Assembly: GCF_009910705.1 (NCBI RefSeq)
Contig: NZ_JAAAXJ010000002.1
Location: forward strand, 434,001-498,000
Origin: Microvirga arsenatis
GTDB lineage: Bacteria > Pseudomonadota > Alphaproteobacteria > Rhizobiales > Beijerinckiaceae
Direction of reading: 5' to 3'
DNA: 64,000 nt
Under the pieces are notes generated by a model. It worked only from the letters and a program-made list of their open reading frames with translations. It ran no database searches and was not told the DNA's origin. Below, in pieces: positions 32,582 to 40,226 of this stretch (the first letter of the stretch is position 1; every line of letters begins with the position of its first letter). A program made the translations under genes and the position numbers.

Positions 32582-34552
32582 ATGAACCCGTCAGAGTCAC
32601 GAGGCTGCAAAAACGTGCCTGAATTCGAAGACGCAATTGAGAATCTTGATCGGGAAGATCTGATCAAACTTGCTCGTAGTCTGCTGTCGAATGGCGTCGC
32701 CCTGAGCTTTCATGGCAAACGCTCGGCCATGGAGATCGCCCGGCGAGTGCGCCCACGCATCATGCGCCGTGAACCCAAGCTCCATGTCGGCTCTCCTGCG
32801 GAACAAGCCCGAAATTTGCTGGTCGAGGGCGAAAACCTGCAGGCAATGGTAACCCTCTACAAATGGCGTGGTCAGGTTGATCTAATTGTCACCGACCCGC
32901 CCTACAACACAGGCAATCAGTTCCGTTACAACGATCGCTGGGACGTCGACCCGAACGATCCCGACCTCGGAACCTTGGTTTCGAAGGAGGATGGCTCGCG
33001 CCACACCAAGTGGATCAAGGCGATGATGCCGCGACTGCAGATGATGAAGGCAATGCTCCGCCCCTCCGGTGTGATCGCGATCTGCATCGACGATAATGAA
33101 CTCTTCCACCTCGGAATGATGATGGACGAGGTGTTCGGCGAGGAGAACCGGCTCGGCATCATCAACTGGCAAAAGTCCGCCGCACCTCGCCCTGACAACA
33201 AGCATGTGTCGACTTCGACGGAATATGTGCTGGTCTACGCCAAGGATATGACGAAGGCCCGAACCGGCTCGCTAGAGCGTGGGGAGGACGATAACCGGCG
33301 CTACGCAAACTGGGATAATGATCCCGGCGGCGATTGGCGCGAGGGCAATCTCACCGCCAAGACCTACTCGGCCAAGGCGGATTATGCGATCCAATCGCCC
33401 TTCACCGGCGAGTTGCACTACCCGGCAGGGAATGGCGCTTGGCGGCATACGAAGAAGAACATCAAGAGCTGGCTCTCCGAATGGGGCACCCCCTACGAGG
33501 AGCGGGGCATCCGAGACGGCAAAGAGAAGGCGCTAATGGTGGTCGGCGCCGAGCCTGGGAAGGTCCCCTCGGAGGTCCGCGAGCGTGCGCTGGAGATTTT
33601 GAAGAAAGGCCCTTGGCCATTCGTGTGGTTCGGTCGCGACGGGCAAGGCCGCCCACGGGTTAAGACCTATCTGGAGCAGATCAAGAAGGGCAAAGTCCCG
33701 GTCACCTACTGGGCTGACGACGACTTCAGCGGTGACGAGGGCGAAGTCGAGCCGACCGAGACTGGCGCGGTATCCTGGGACTACACCGAGTCCGGGCGGT
33801 CCAGCGACGGCGTAAGTGAGCTCACGGCCATTGTCGGCGAGGGGCACGGCTTCACCACGGTGAAGCCGTTGAAGCTCTTCTCTAAAATCATACAGATCTG
33901 GTGCCCGCCGAACGGTCTGGTTATGGACCCCTACGCCGGGTCTGGGACCACGGGCCATGCCGTGCTGGAGCTCAACAAGACCACGGGCGCCACCCGCCGG
34001 TTCATCCTGATCGAGCAGGGCTCGCCGGAGAATGGCGACAAGTATGCCCGCACCCTCACTTGGCAACGCGTTCACAACGTGATCAGCGGAACGCGCCCTG
34101 GCAGCAACTCGGCGCCGCCACTTGGAGGTGGCTTCGAATATCGCCTGCTCACGAAGACCATTGATGCGCGCGCCGTCATGACGATGAAGCGGGACGAGCT
34201 CATAGACGTCGTGATCACGTCGCATTGGGAGAACCACCGCCGGACGGCGCCCAACCTGCAGCGCATCGACGAGGAAGGATACCAGTATCTCATAGGGAGG
34301 GACGAGACCGGGGAAGGCTACTTCCTGATCTGGAACAACGGCGGACCGGTCGGGTCCGTCGACCTCGATAGCTACAAGGTCGTGGCTGCAGAGGCGAAGC
34401 GGGCCGGTATCAAGCCACCCTTCCACGTCTATGCCCGATACGAGGATTTCCAGTCACCCAACGTTCGGTTCTGGAAGATCCCCGACAAGATCCTGGCCCA
34501 CCTTGGGCTGGACGAGAACGAGCGCTACAACCACGACGACGAGGCCGCCTGA
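32582..34552 (+). CDS. type III restriction-modification methyltransferase (Mod)
   Basis: A 656-residue beta-class DNA N6-adenine methyltransferase. The catalytic DPPYNTG (Asp105-Gly111) precedes the SAM-binding DPYAGSGTTGHAV (~449-461), the beta order of type III Mod. The region between is the target-recognition part. It should methylate one strand of an asymmetric site and also guide the Res subunit. A 1-base overlap (TGATG) couples it to res. No homopolymer or tandem repeat suggesting phase variation is seen. Confidence 0.92.
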   Translation: MNPSESRGCKNVPEFEDAIENLDREDLIKLARSLLSNGVALSFHGKRSAMEIARRVRPRIMRREPKLHVGSPAEQARNLLVEGENLQAMVTLYKWRGQVDLIVTDPPYNTGNQFRYNDRWDVDPNDPDLGTLVSKEDGSRHTKWIKAMMPRLQMMKAMLRPSGVIAICIDDNELFHLGMMMDEVFGEENRLGIINWQKSAAPRPDNKHVSTSTEYVLVYAKDMTKARTGSLERGEDDNRRYANWDNDPGGDWREGNLTAKTYSAKADYAIQSPFTGELHYPAGNGAWRHTKKNIKSWLSEWGTPYEERGIRDGKEKALMVVGAEPGKVPSEVRERALEILKKGPWPFVWFGRDGQGRPRVKTYLEQIKKGKVPVTYWADDDFSGDEGEVEPTETGAVSWDYTESGRSSDGVSELTAIVGEGHGFTTVKPLKLFSKIIQIWCPPNGLVMDPYAGSGTTGHAVLELNKTTGATRRFILIEQGSPENGDKYARTLTWQRVHNVISGTRPGSNSAPPLGGGFEYRLLTKTIDARAVMTMKRDELIDVVITSHWENHRRTAPNLQRIDEEGYQYLIGRDETGEGYFLIWNNGGPVGSVDLDSYKVVAAEAKRAGIKPPFHVYARYEDFQSPNVRFWKIPDKILAHLGLDENERYNHDDEAA

Positions 34553-36879
34553 TGGAGTTGTTCAAGTTTCAGGAGGCCGCCTCGACGCAGATCGCGGAGC
34601 GCTTCGCCGAGTACGTCTCCAACCCTCTCATGGTCGACATGACCAAGACGGTGCCGTTCTTCCAGCTCCTCGTCTCGATCACTGGCAGCGGCAAGACACT
34701 CATCCTTGCGGACACTTGCGCCCAAATCCAGGCGCGACTGCCCCGACAGCCTGTCGTGCTCTGGCTGTCGAAAGGACGCGTCGTGGTTTGGCAGACCTAT
34801 AACAATCTCTCGGCCGGCAAGTACGCTGAGAACATCCCGGGCTTCAATGTGAAGCCCCTCTTAGAGCTCGCACCCTCCGATATGGAGGATGCGGCTACGC
34901 CCCTGATGCTCGTCGCAACGGTGGGTAAGTTCGCGCGGCAGGATGACCAGGAGCAGGACCGCCGCATCTTCCAAGTCCAACTCGACCTCGCTGACGAGTC
35001 GCTTTGGACCCTGCTCAAGCGGCGCCGGACCACAAACGGCGAGCGCCGGCCGCTCATCGTGATCTACGATGAGGGACAGAACCTCTCGGACCTGCAGACC
35101 GAGCGTCTCATGGAGCTCGCCCCGGACGCGCTGATCTCCGCGAGCGCCACTCCAACCGTTCCTACCGCGCTCGACCGGATCATGAGCCGGTTGCGCACGG
35201 ACCGGAGCTGGACTGATGACGACTTCAAGACAACCGTTGCAAGCGCGGCGGTGGTGGAAGCGGGCCTCGTGAAGCGCCGCATCTCCATCGGGGGCTATGT
35301 CACGCCCATGGAGACCGCGGTCGACGCGATGCTCGCCGATATGCGCGAGGCCACCCAGGCCGCCGCCAATATCGATAAACCGTTCCATCCAAAGGCCATA
35401 TACGTCTGCACGACGAATGCCGTCGACGGGGTTCCCATCGCGGAGGACGCCAAGCGCCCATTCGAGGAGCGGCAGGCGCGCCCAATATTGATCTGGCGCC
35501 ATCTGGTGGCGTCAGGCATCGACCCAAGCAAGATCGCCGTCTACGCCCAGCTCAAGTTCCCCGGTGCGCCGCCGCCCAAAATCTTCAATCTGTTCGGGGC
35601 AGGAGACCGCGACTACGACCACTTCGTCTCCGGCAGCTACGAACACATCATCTTCAACCTTGCTCTTCAGGAGGGATGGGACGACCCGCAGTGCGGCTTC
35701 GCCTACATTGACAAAGAGATGGCGTCGCCCCGTCAGATCACGCAGGTGATCGGGCGCGTGCTCCGGCAGCCGGGCGCCCAGCACTATGCCGACCCTATCC
35801 TCAACACCGCTCACTTCTATATCAGGTCCGATGAGCAGGGCGTATTCGAAGATATTATCGACGACGTCAGCGCTCAGCTCGCGTCAGAACACCCAGCTGT
35901 CGAACTCTCGGTACGCCCGGAGAATCGGCGCGCCGACCAGTACCGCGTGCCGCCTTCCAAGCCCCGCGCAGTCCCGACCGTTTCGATCTACTCCAAGGCC
36001 GCGCGGGATGCGATCAACGGGATCGTGTCGAGGATGATGGATTTCCGCGGTGGTGGCCCGAACGTCGTCGGTGCCGGGCGACGCATGCACGTGCTCCAGG
36101 ATATTGGGGTTAACGGGCGGACGAGTTACGAGTGGATTGACGTCGAGCACAGCAACCGCGTCTCCGTACGGTCGATCTTCCGCCGTGAAATCCAGAGGCT
36201 CTTCCCCGGAGGTCTCCGCCGGGCCGGGGGGCCGGTCAATTTGGTGGATATCGAGCTCCCCAAGTTCGATGCCATGGTCGAGATCGCAAGCCCAGCGGCT
36301 CAGCACGTGCGTGACGTCGCAGCTCAGGTTGTCGATGCGTACATCGAACATTCCAGAATTCTCCAGAACGAGGACGACATTCCCTATAGCGTCAAGCCCA
36401 TCGCGGTGGATCCCGGGAAAGCAGTGACGTTCAACAATGCTCTCCATCCCCGCTACAGCGGGCTGAATGATTTCGAGCTCGATATCGCCCGAGCACTCGA
36501 CCGCACCCAACGAGTATGGTGCCGTAACCCCGAGAACGGAGGCTATTTCATCCCCCTGCTGGACCGCGGGTCCACGGGTACCTTCTGGCCCGACTTCCTC
36601 GTTTGGCTCGACAGGATGGTCGTCGCCATTGACACTAAAGGGCACCATCTCATTTCAGAGGACGCTCGCCGAAAGCTGTTCGACATCGACAGCACCGGCG
36701 ACCGCCCACGAATCCAGGTGCGCCTAATCACCGAAGGCCGCTGGAACATCGCGTCCTCCGGGCAGATCGGGTCTTCGGGCCGGGAAGGCTACACCGTCTG
36801 GCGTTGGGTAAGCGGAAGGCTCGGGACGACGCATGTGCCGGATACGAAGACGGCAGTCGAGACGGCGCTCACTCTTTAG
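34552..36879 (+). CDS. type III restriction enzyme Res subunit (helicase-nuclease)
   Basis: A 775-residue SF2 helicase fused to a nuclease. Motif I is ITGSGKT (43-49), motif II is YDEGQN (172-177) in place of the usual DEAH, motif III is ISASAT (195-200), and motif VI is QVIGRVLRQP (398-407). A C-terminal PD-(D/E)xK nuclease is seen as FWPDFLVWLDRMVVAIDTKG (~679-698). With Mod it forms the restriction complex. It is shorter than classic EcoP1I/P15I Res (about 970). It is complete with no frameshift. Confidence 0.9.
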   Translation: MELFKFQEAASTQIAERFAEYVSNPLMVDMTKTVPFFQLLVSITGSGKTLILADTCAQIQARLPRQPVVLWLSKGRVVVWQTYNNLSAGKYAENIPGFNVKPLLELAPSDMEDAATPLMLVATVGKFARQDDQEQDRRIFQVQLDLADESLWTLLKRRRTTNGERRPLIVIYDEGQNLSDLQTERLMELAPDALISASATPTVPTALDRIMSRLRTDRSWTDDDFKTTVASAAVVEAGLVKRRISIGGYVTPMETAVDAMLADMREATQAAANIDKPFHPKAIYVCTTNAVDGVPIAEDAKRPFEERQARPILIWRHLVASGIDPSKIAVYAQLKFPGAPPPKIFNLFGAGDRDYDHFVSGSYEHIIFNLALQEGWDDPQCGFAYIDKEMASPRQITQVIGRVLRQPGAQHYADPILNTAHFYIRSDEQGVFEDIIDDVSAQLASEHPAVELSVRPENRRADQYRVPPSKPRAVPTVSIYSKAARDAINGIVSRMMDFRGGGPNVVGAGRRMHVLQDIGVNGRTSYEWIDVEHSNRVSVRSIFRREIQRLFPGGLRRAGGPVNLVDIELPKFDAMVEIASPAAQHVRDVAAQVVDAYIEHSRILQNEDDIPYSVKPIAVDPGKAVTFNNALHPRYSGLNDFELDIARALDRTQRVWCRNPENGGYFIPLLDRGSTGTFWPDFLVWLDRMVVAIDTKGHHLISEDARRKLFDIDSTGDRPRIQVRLITEGRWNIASSGQIGSSGREGYTVWRWVSGRLGTTHVPDTKTAVETALTL

Positions 36880-37353
36880 CCGCTGGACTCCTATCCTGGC
36901 CTACTGTCTCCGCGCCACCAGCAAGCTTGCAGCCCAAGCCAGCCTCGGTTCCGAGGCTCGTTCACTTCCGTGGCCGTCACGTGCATGGTGGCGAGGCTTA
37001 GGTTCGTCGGCGCTGTTCCCGTTCAGATCCTCCGAACGGAGATGCGCTCGCTCAAGTCGCTCCTGTCAGGTCTCCTGACGGAAACGAAGCTGTCGATATG
37101 CCATCATCACGAGTTCTGCTGGGCATACGCGCGAACCTCCTCAACCGTCCTGACCCGAGCTTCCTCAGCGGCATCAGCAAAAATTCGGTTTTCCGATCCT
37201 GTATTGCCAACGGCTCTGATCTGCTGGATCAGGTCCGAGGACAACGATTTTCGGAAGACAGCCGCTCGTCTGCGTGTCCCTGCTCGTAAGCTGGACCATC
37301 ATCGGCTGGATTGCGACGATGGTCTTGTTCGAGGCGGACAGGGACCAATCAGC
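36880..37353. other. region between res and the HNH-AP2 gene
   Basis: There is no complete gene. On the minus strand a protein-like stretch ending at 37107 is noted separately. The rest (36880-37100) has no supported coding sequence or terminator. Confidence 0.4.
37107..37289 (-). pseudogene. possible gene fragment
   Basis: The minus strand reads RRRAAVFRKSLSSDLIQQIR, then AVGNTGSENRIFADAAEEAR and VRTVEEVRAYAQQNS to a TGA at 37107. The helical, charged sequence looks like a real C-terminus, but no start codon or ribosome site is found and the frame closes upstream. It is likely the 3' end of a gene lost in rearrangement. Confidence 0.3.
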
Positions 37354-37893
37354 CTACGCATCCTCATCGGGCCGAGCGAACTCACCGAAGTGTTGACGGG
37401 CCGCTTGCGCATAGACCTCGGCCGCGACCTCGGGGAGCCTGTACGATCCCAAATGGATCGTGCGGCCATCGACGGTAATGCTGGCCGCAAAGCGGTTGCC
37501 GCTCCGACTCACGCCCCGGAACCCGGTGCTGTTGCGGCTGGCACGATAGCGCCGGTTCTCCGTCGCTGTCGCCGAACGCAAATTTGCGATCCGGTTGTCC
37601 GAGCGGTTTCCGTTGAGGTGGTCAAGATAGGCCGGCGGCCATACGCCATGATAAAGCGCCCAGGCAACCCGATGGGCCAGGAATGACCGGTCATTGATCT
37701 CAATCCGGATATAGCCGTCTTTGGACGTGTGCCCAGCAATAGACCCGATGCCCCGCGAGCCACTGCGGCGCACGGCCCACCGGATATCCCCTGTTCCAGG
37801 ATCATATGTCAGCAACTCACGGAGGCGCTCAGGGGGCAGGGCAGCCTCTCTTTCGGCCGTGCGCTGGGCACGCGCCTGAAGGGGGGTGGTCAT
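37354..37893 (-). CDS. HNH endonuclease with AP2 DNA-binding domain
   Basis: A 179-residue protein. The HNH fold is seen in FLAHRVAWALYHGVWPPAYL followed by DHLNGNRSDNRIANLR. The C-terminal AP2/ERF-type domain is TGFRGVSRSGNRFAASITVD with GRTIHLGSYRLPEVAAEVYA. This architecture is typical of mobile HNH homing-type nucleases of phages and bacteria. AGGAGA precedes the ATG at 37893; an upstream ATG at 37956 lies in a repeat. It occupies the right end of the element, just inside the second repeat pair. Confidence 0.85.
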   Translation of the reverse strand: MTTPLQARAQRTAEREAALPPERLRELLTYDPGTGDIRWAVRRSGSRGIGSIAGHTSKDGYIRIEINDRSFLAHRVAWALYHGVWPPAYLDHLNGNRSDNRIANLRSATATENRRYRASRNSTGFRGVSRSGNRFAASITVDGRTIHLGSYRLPEVAAEVYAQAARQHFGEFARPDEDA

Positions 37894-37932
37894 GAATGTT
37901 TCTCCTGAAATGCAATCGACCGGGGCTTGCGA

Positions 37933-37956
37933 CCGGTACACAAAACCGGTACACAT
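37933..37956 (+). repeat. paired direct repeats at the right element end
   Basis: CCGGTACACA (37933-37942) and CCGGTACACAT (37946-37956), 13-base period, in the same orientation as the pair at 24905-24928. They lie 61 bp inside the right att copy and just upstream of the HNH-AP2 gene. Confidence 0.65.
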
Positions 37957-38016
37957 CGAGGCACCGGACGGCTCAGAAGAGCCATTAAAATCAAGCGCTT
38001 AGCTCCGGGAGGCATC

Positions 38017-38035
38017 AGTCCTCTCCTGGGCACCA
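38017..38035 (+). repeat. attR core (19-bp direct repeat, right copy)
   Basis: An exact copy of AGTCCTCTCCTGGGCACCA, the tRNA-Leu 3' end at 24833. Flanking bases on the left differ from the tRNA, so the repeat stops there. On the right, similarity continues into a remnant of a second integrase. Confidence 0.85.
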
Positions 38036-38158
38036 TCTATCCCTTAAGTAGTTGATGAACTTGATCTCGTTGGGCTTTTGACCTGGCGACCGGCACACAT
38101 GGTCGCGCTCATGGGTCGTAGAACAGCCTGCACCAGCCAGCGCCGCGATTCCCCCAAA
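38036..38158 (+). pseudogene. degraded integrase 5' end of a second element
   Basis: From the att copy to about 38158 the sequence matches 24852-24990, including CTATCCC.TAAGTAGTTGA, one CCGGCACACAT repeat (38090-38100) in place of two, and an integrase-like start MVALMGRRTACTSQRRDS (from 38099). The similarity then stops and the frame runs into unrelated sequence. It is the leftover front of a related element at the same tRNA site. Confidence 0.7.
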
Positions 38159-38486
38159 AAGCCCTACAGGAGAGTCGCTGGAGGCAGAGCAGCGTTCCGG
38201 GCAGCTAACGGCCTAAACCAGCTTCACAAGTCCTTCAGTTGATCTAGAGCCATGCAACAGCCTGACCGAACTCCGCAGAGGGTCAGGAGCCGAGATTCCC
38301 TGCGCCTCCGGAACGTCCGGTCCACGGACGATTGCTGCCTTCGAACTTAGGTTCGAGGTGTGCCAGACCCGGAAATCCCGGGCACACCACGGCAGCTGTG
38401 GCGGGTCCCCCCAAGGCACAGAAAGATGGCGCCCCGTCGAGCGCCGAGTCGGGATCGCACCCAAGATCAACCCTGGAAAAACCCGC
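38159..38486. other. non-coding stretch after the integrase remnant
   Basis: No supported gene. A weak inverted repeat GTGTGCC/GGGCACAC lies at about 38356-38392. It is probably the remains of the older element. Confidence 0.4.
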
Positions 38487-38517
38487 TTGACCTTCCCATG
38501 ATGGGAAGGTGCATCGT
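38487..38517 (+). promoter_or_regulatory. CueR-type copper-responsive promoter
   Basis: TTGACC, a 19-base spacer, then CATCGT as -10. The spacer contains the perfect palindrome ACCTTCCC-5-GGGAAGGT (38490-38510), the classic MerR-family CueR operator. The overlong 19-base spacer is the hallmark of MerR-activated promoters. It faces the copper-chaperone-like gene at 38552. Confidence 0.8.
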
Positions 38518-38551
38518 CCGCACATCGTCAACACCAAACGGATGTCAGACC

Positions 38552-38818
38552 ATGTGCGGATGCAGCACCCACCAGCCCCAGCCGGGCACCACCGTCGAGC
38601 GCGATCCGAATGCCCTGACCCTCAAGGTCGAGGACATGACATGCGGCCATTGCGCCAGCACGATCGCCAAGGCGGTCGAGGCCGGCCTGCCCGGTGCCCG
38701 GGTCCAGGCCGATCCGGCAACGAAGCTCGTCTCGGTCCGGGGCACCCGCGACCTCGCCAAGGTCGAGGCCCTGATCGCCGGCGCCGGCTACACCCCGACC
38801 GTTCCGGCACTCGGATAG
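38552..38818 (+). CDS. heavy-metal-associated domain protein (copper chaperone-like)
   Basis: An 88-residue protein with one HMA domain: LTLKVEDMTCGHCASTIAKA, with the metal site MTCGHC (Met29-Cys34). The family fold is beta-alpha-beta-beta-alpha-beta. An extra Cys pair is at the N-terminus (MCGCSTH). It is predicted to bind Cu(I) in the cytoplasm and pass it to an exporter. It is first in a short plus-strand run under the CueR-type promoter. No CueR or CopA gene is in the window. Confidence 0.85.
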   Translation: MCGCSTHQPQPGTTVERDPNALTLKVEDMTCGHCASTIAKAVEAGLPGARVQADPATKLVSVRGTRDLAKVEALIAGAGYTPTVPALG

Positions 38819-38864
38819 GCGCAGGCGGGATCCCGCAGCACGGACGAAGACAAGGACCCGGACC

Positions 38865-39065
38865 ATGCACCGCGACCAGGCCGACAACCTCCTCCACATC
38901 CCGAAGATGATGTGCGACCGCTGCGTCGCCGCCCTGACCCGCGCCCTGCATGCCATCGACGGAACCGCACGGGTCGAGGCCGACCTCGCGGACCGCACCG
39001 TCCGGGTCGTCTCCCGGCACTACCAATCCGCACTCCTGAGAACCCTGCGCGAGGCGGGATTCTAG
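38865..39065 (+). CDS. small HMA-like metal-binding protein
   Basis: A 66-residue protein with a single metal site, PKMMCDRCVAALTRAL (Cys17, Cys20), in an HMA-like fold. The MxCxxC core is shifted to KMMCDRC. It lies 46 bp after the first HMA gene in the same orientation and is probably co-transcribed. The role is inferred as copper or other soft-metal binding. Confidence 0.75.
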   Translation: MHRDQADNLLHIPKMMCDRCVAALTRALHAIDGTARVEADLADRTVRVVSRHYQSALLRTLREAGF

Positions 39066-39104
39066 GCCGAGCCCGTCCTGCAACCTCTTGGATAGGAGAC
39101 CGTC

Positions 39105-39593
39105 ATGCAAGCCGACGCTCATCACCATCATGGTCATCATGGATCCACGGCCCCGGCCCCGAGCCTCAACCGCGTGGCCTTCAGCGCCACCGTCCACTGC
39201 CTCACGGGCTGTGCCATCGGCGAGGTGCTCGGCATGGTGATCGGCACCGCCCTGGGCTGGGGCGCGGCCGCCACCATCGCGCTCGCGGTCGCCCTCGCCT
39301 TCCTGTTCGGCTACGCGCTCACCATGCTGCCCCTCCTGCGCAGCGGCATGGCACTCAGTACCGCCGTCGGCCTGGCCTTCGCCTCCGACACGGCCTCGAT
39401 CACTCTCATGGAGATCGTCGACAACGCCGTCATGCTGGTGATCCCCGGCGCCATGGACGCGCCGCTGTCGAGCCCGCTCTTCTGGGGCAGCCTCGCGGTC
39501 GCCCTCGTGATCGCCGGCGCCTTCGCCTTCCCGCTCAACCGCTGGCTCATTGCCCGCGGGCGGGGGCATGCTCTCGTCCACGCCCATCACTGA
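39105..39593 (+). CDS. DUF4396 domain-containing membrane protein
   Basis: A 162-residue protein with a His-rich N-terminus (HHHHGHHG) and four or so hydrophobic segments (TIALAVALAFLFGYALTMLP and ALVIAGAFAFPLNRWLIARG among them). It has an internal HCLTGCAIGEVLGMVIG segment typical of DUF4396. These proteins often accompany copper genes. It probably acts in metal handling at the inner membrane with the two HMA proteins upstream. Confidence 0.75.
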   Translation: MQADAHHHHGHHGSTAPAPSLNRVAFSATVHCLTGCAIGEVLGMVIGTALGWGAAATIALAVALAFLFGYALTMLPLLRSGMALSTAVGLAFASDTASITLMEIVDNAVMLVIPGAMDAPLSSPLFWGSLAVALVIAGAFAFPLNRWLIARGRGHALVHAHH

Positions 39594-39604
39594 AGGAGGC
39601 TGCC

Positions 39605-39694
39605 ATGCGCGTTCTTCCAACAATCCTGGCCGCCACTGGGATCGCCCTGAACGATGCTAGTCCCCGTCCATCGCGACCTTCAGGCCGCGCTTGA
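39605..39694 (+). pseudogene. truncated secreted-protein gene
   Basis: A strong AAGGAGG ribosome site is followed by MRVLPTILAATGIAL, the start of a signal peptide. After about 15 codons the frame runs into the 3' end of the minus-strand Lrp gene and stops. It marks a recombination junction near 39650, where the copper run was cut. Confidence 0.5.
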
Positions 39695-40127
39695 TCGTCT
39701 TGAGGGCGATCAGGCTCTTGTACTTGCGCACGACAGGCTGCTCGGTCATCAGCCGCTCGATGAAGGCGTTGTAGCCGTCGAGGTCGCGGGTTGAGACCAG
39801 GAGCACGTAGTCCGCGTCGCCCGTGACGTACCAGCACGACTGCACCTCCGGCGCCTCGACGACCCAGCGCTTGAAGGCTTCAAGCGCACTGCGGCGCTCG
39901 TTTTCGATTTCCACCTCGACCAGCACCGTCACCGTGCGGCCGACCGAACGAGGCTCGACCAGCGCCACGATCTTCTCGATAACCCCTTCCCTTTTCAGCC
40001 GCGAGATTCGCCGCTGCACGGCGGAGGCCGACAGACCTACCGCGCTGGCGATCGCCTCGCCCGGCATTTCGGCATTCTCCTGGACGAGATCGAGGATGCG
40101 CAGATCGAGGGCGTCCAAGTCAGTCAT
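39657..40127 (-). CDS. Lrp/AsnC-family transcriptional regulator
   Basis: A 156-residue regulator. The N-terminal HTH is LDLRILDLVQENAEMPGEAI and ASAVGLSASAVQRRISRLKR. The C-terminal RAM domain has the ligand region SCWYVTGDADYVLLVSTRDL. It is divergent from a PLP dehydratase-like gene by about 100 bp, so local control of amino-acid metabolism is likely. The ATG at 40127 is the family start; no strong ribosome site is seen. Confidence 0.9.
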   Translation of the reverse strand: MTDLDALDLRILDLVQENAEMPGEAIASAVGLSASAVQRRISRLKREGVIEKIVALVEPRSVGRTVTVLVEVEIENERRSALEAFKRWVVEAPEVQSCWYVTGDADYVLLVSTRDLDGYNAFIERLMTEQPVVRKYKSLIALKTIKRGLKVAMDGD

Positions 40128-40226
40128 GCAACAATCTCGCGCCGCACACGTGGATAATGCGCTCCAACGGCGTAAGTGATCCGAAAAACGGGACAACGCG
40201 GCGCAGGAAGCTGCTACGGTTGTGAC

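Larger units (their letters stand above)
24833..38035. mobile_element. tRNA-Leu integrative element carrying a type III restriction-modification system
   Basis: About 13.2 kb between two identical 19-bp copies of the tRNA 3' end. A tyrosine integrase lies 75 bp inside the left copy. Cargo includes phage-like remnants, an RHH protein, an HUH initiator-like protein, a serine resolvase, type III mod/res and an HNH-AP2 endonuclease. No conjugation genes are present, so it would be an integrative or mobilisable island, not a self-transmissible one. Several broken genes suggest partial decay. Confidence 0.85.

Noticed and set aside
32582-34552. phase-variable mod gene
   Set aside because: No homopolymer or short tandem repeat tract is seen in the coding sequence or promoter.
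24651-38100. CRISPR array
   Set aside because: The repeat pairs are only two units of 11-bp repeats and have no spacer-repeat series; no cas genes.
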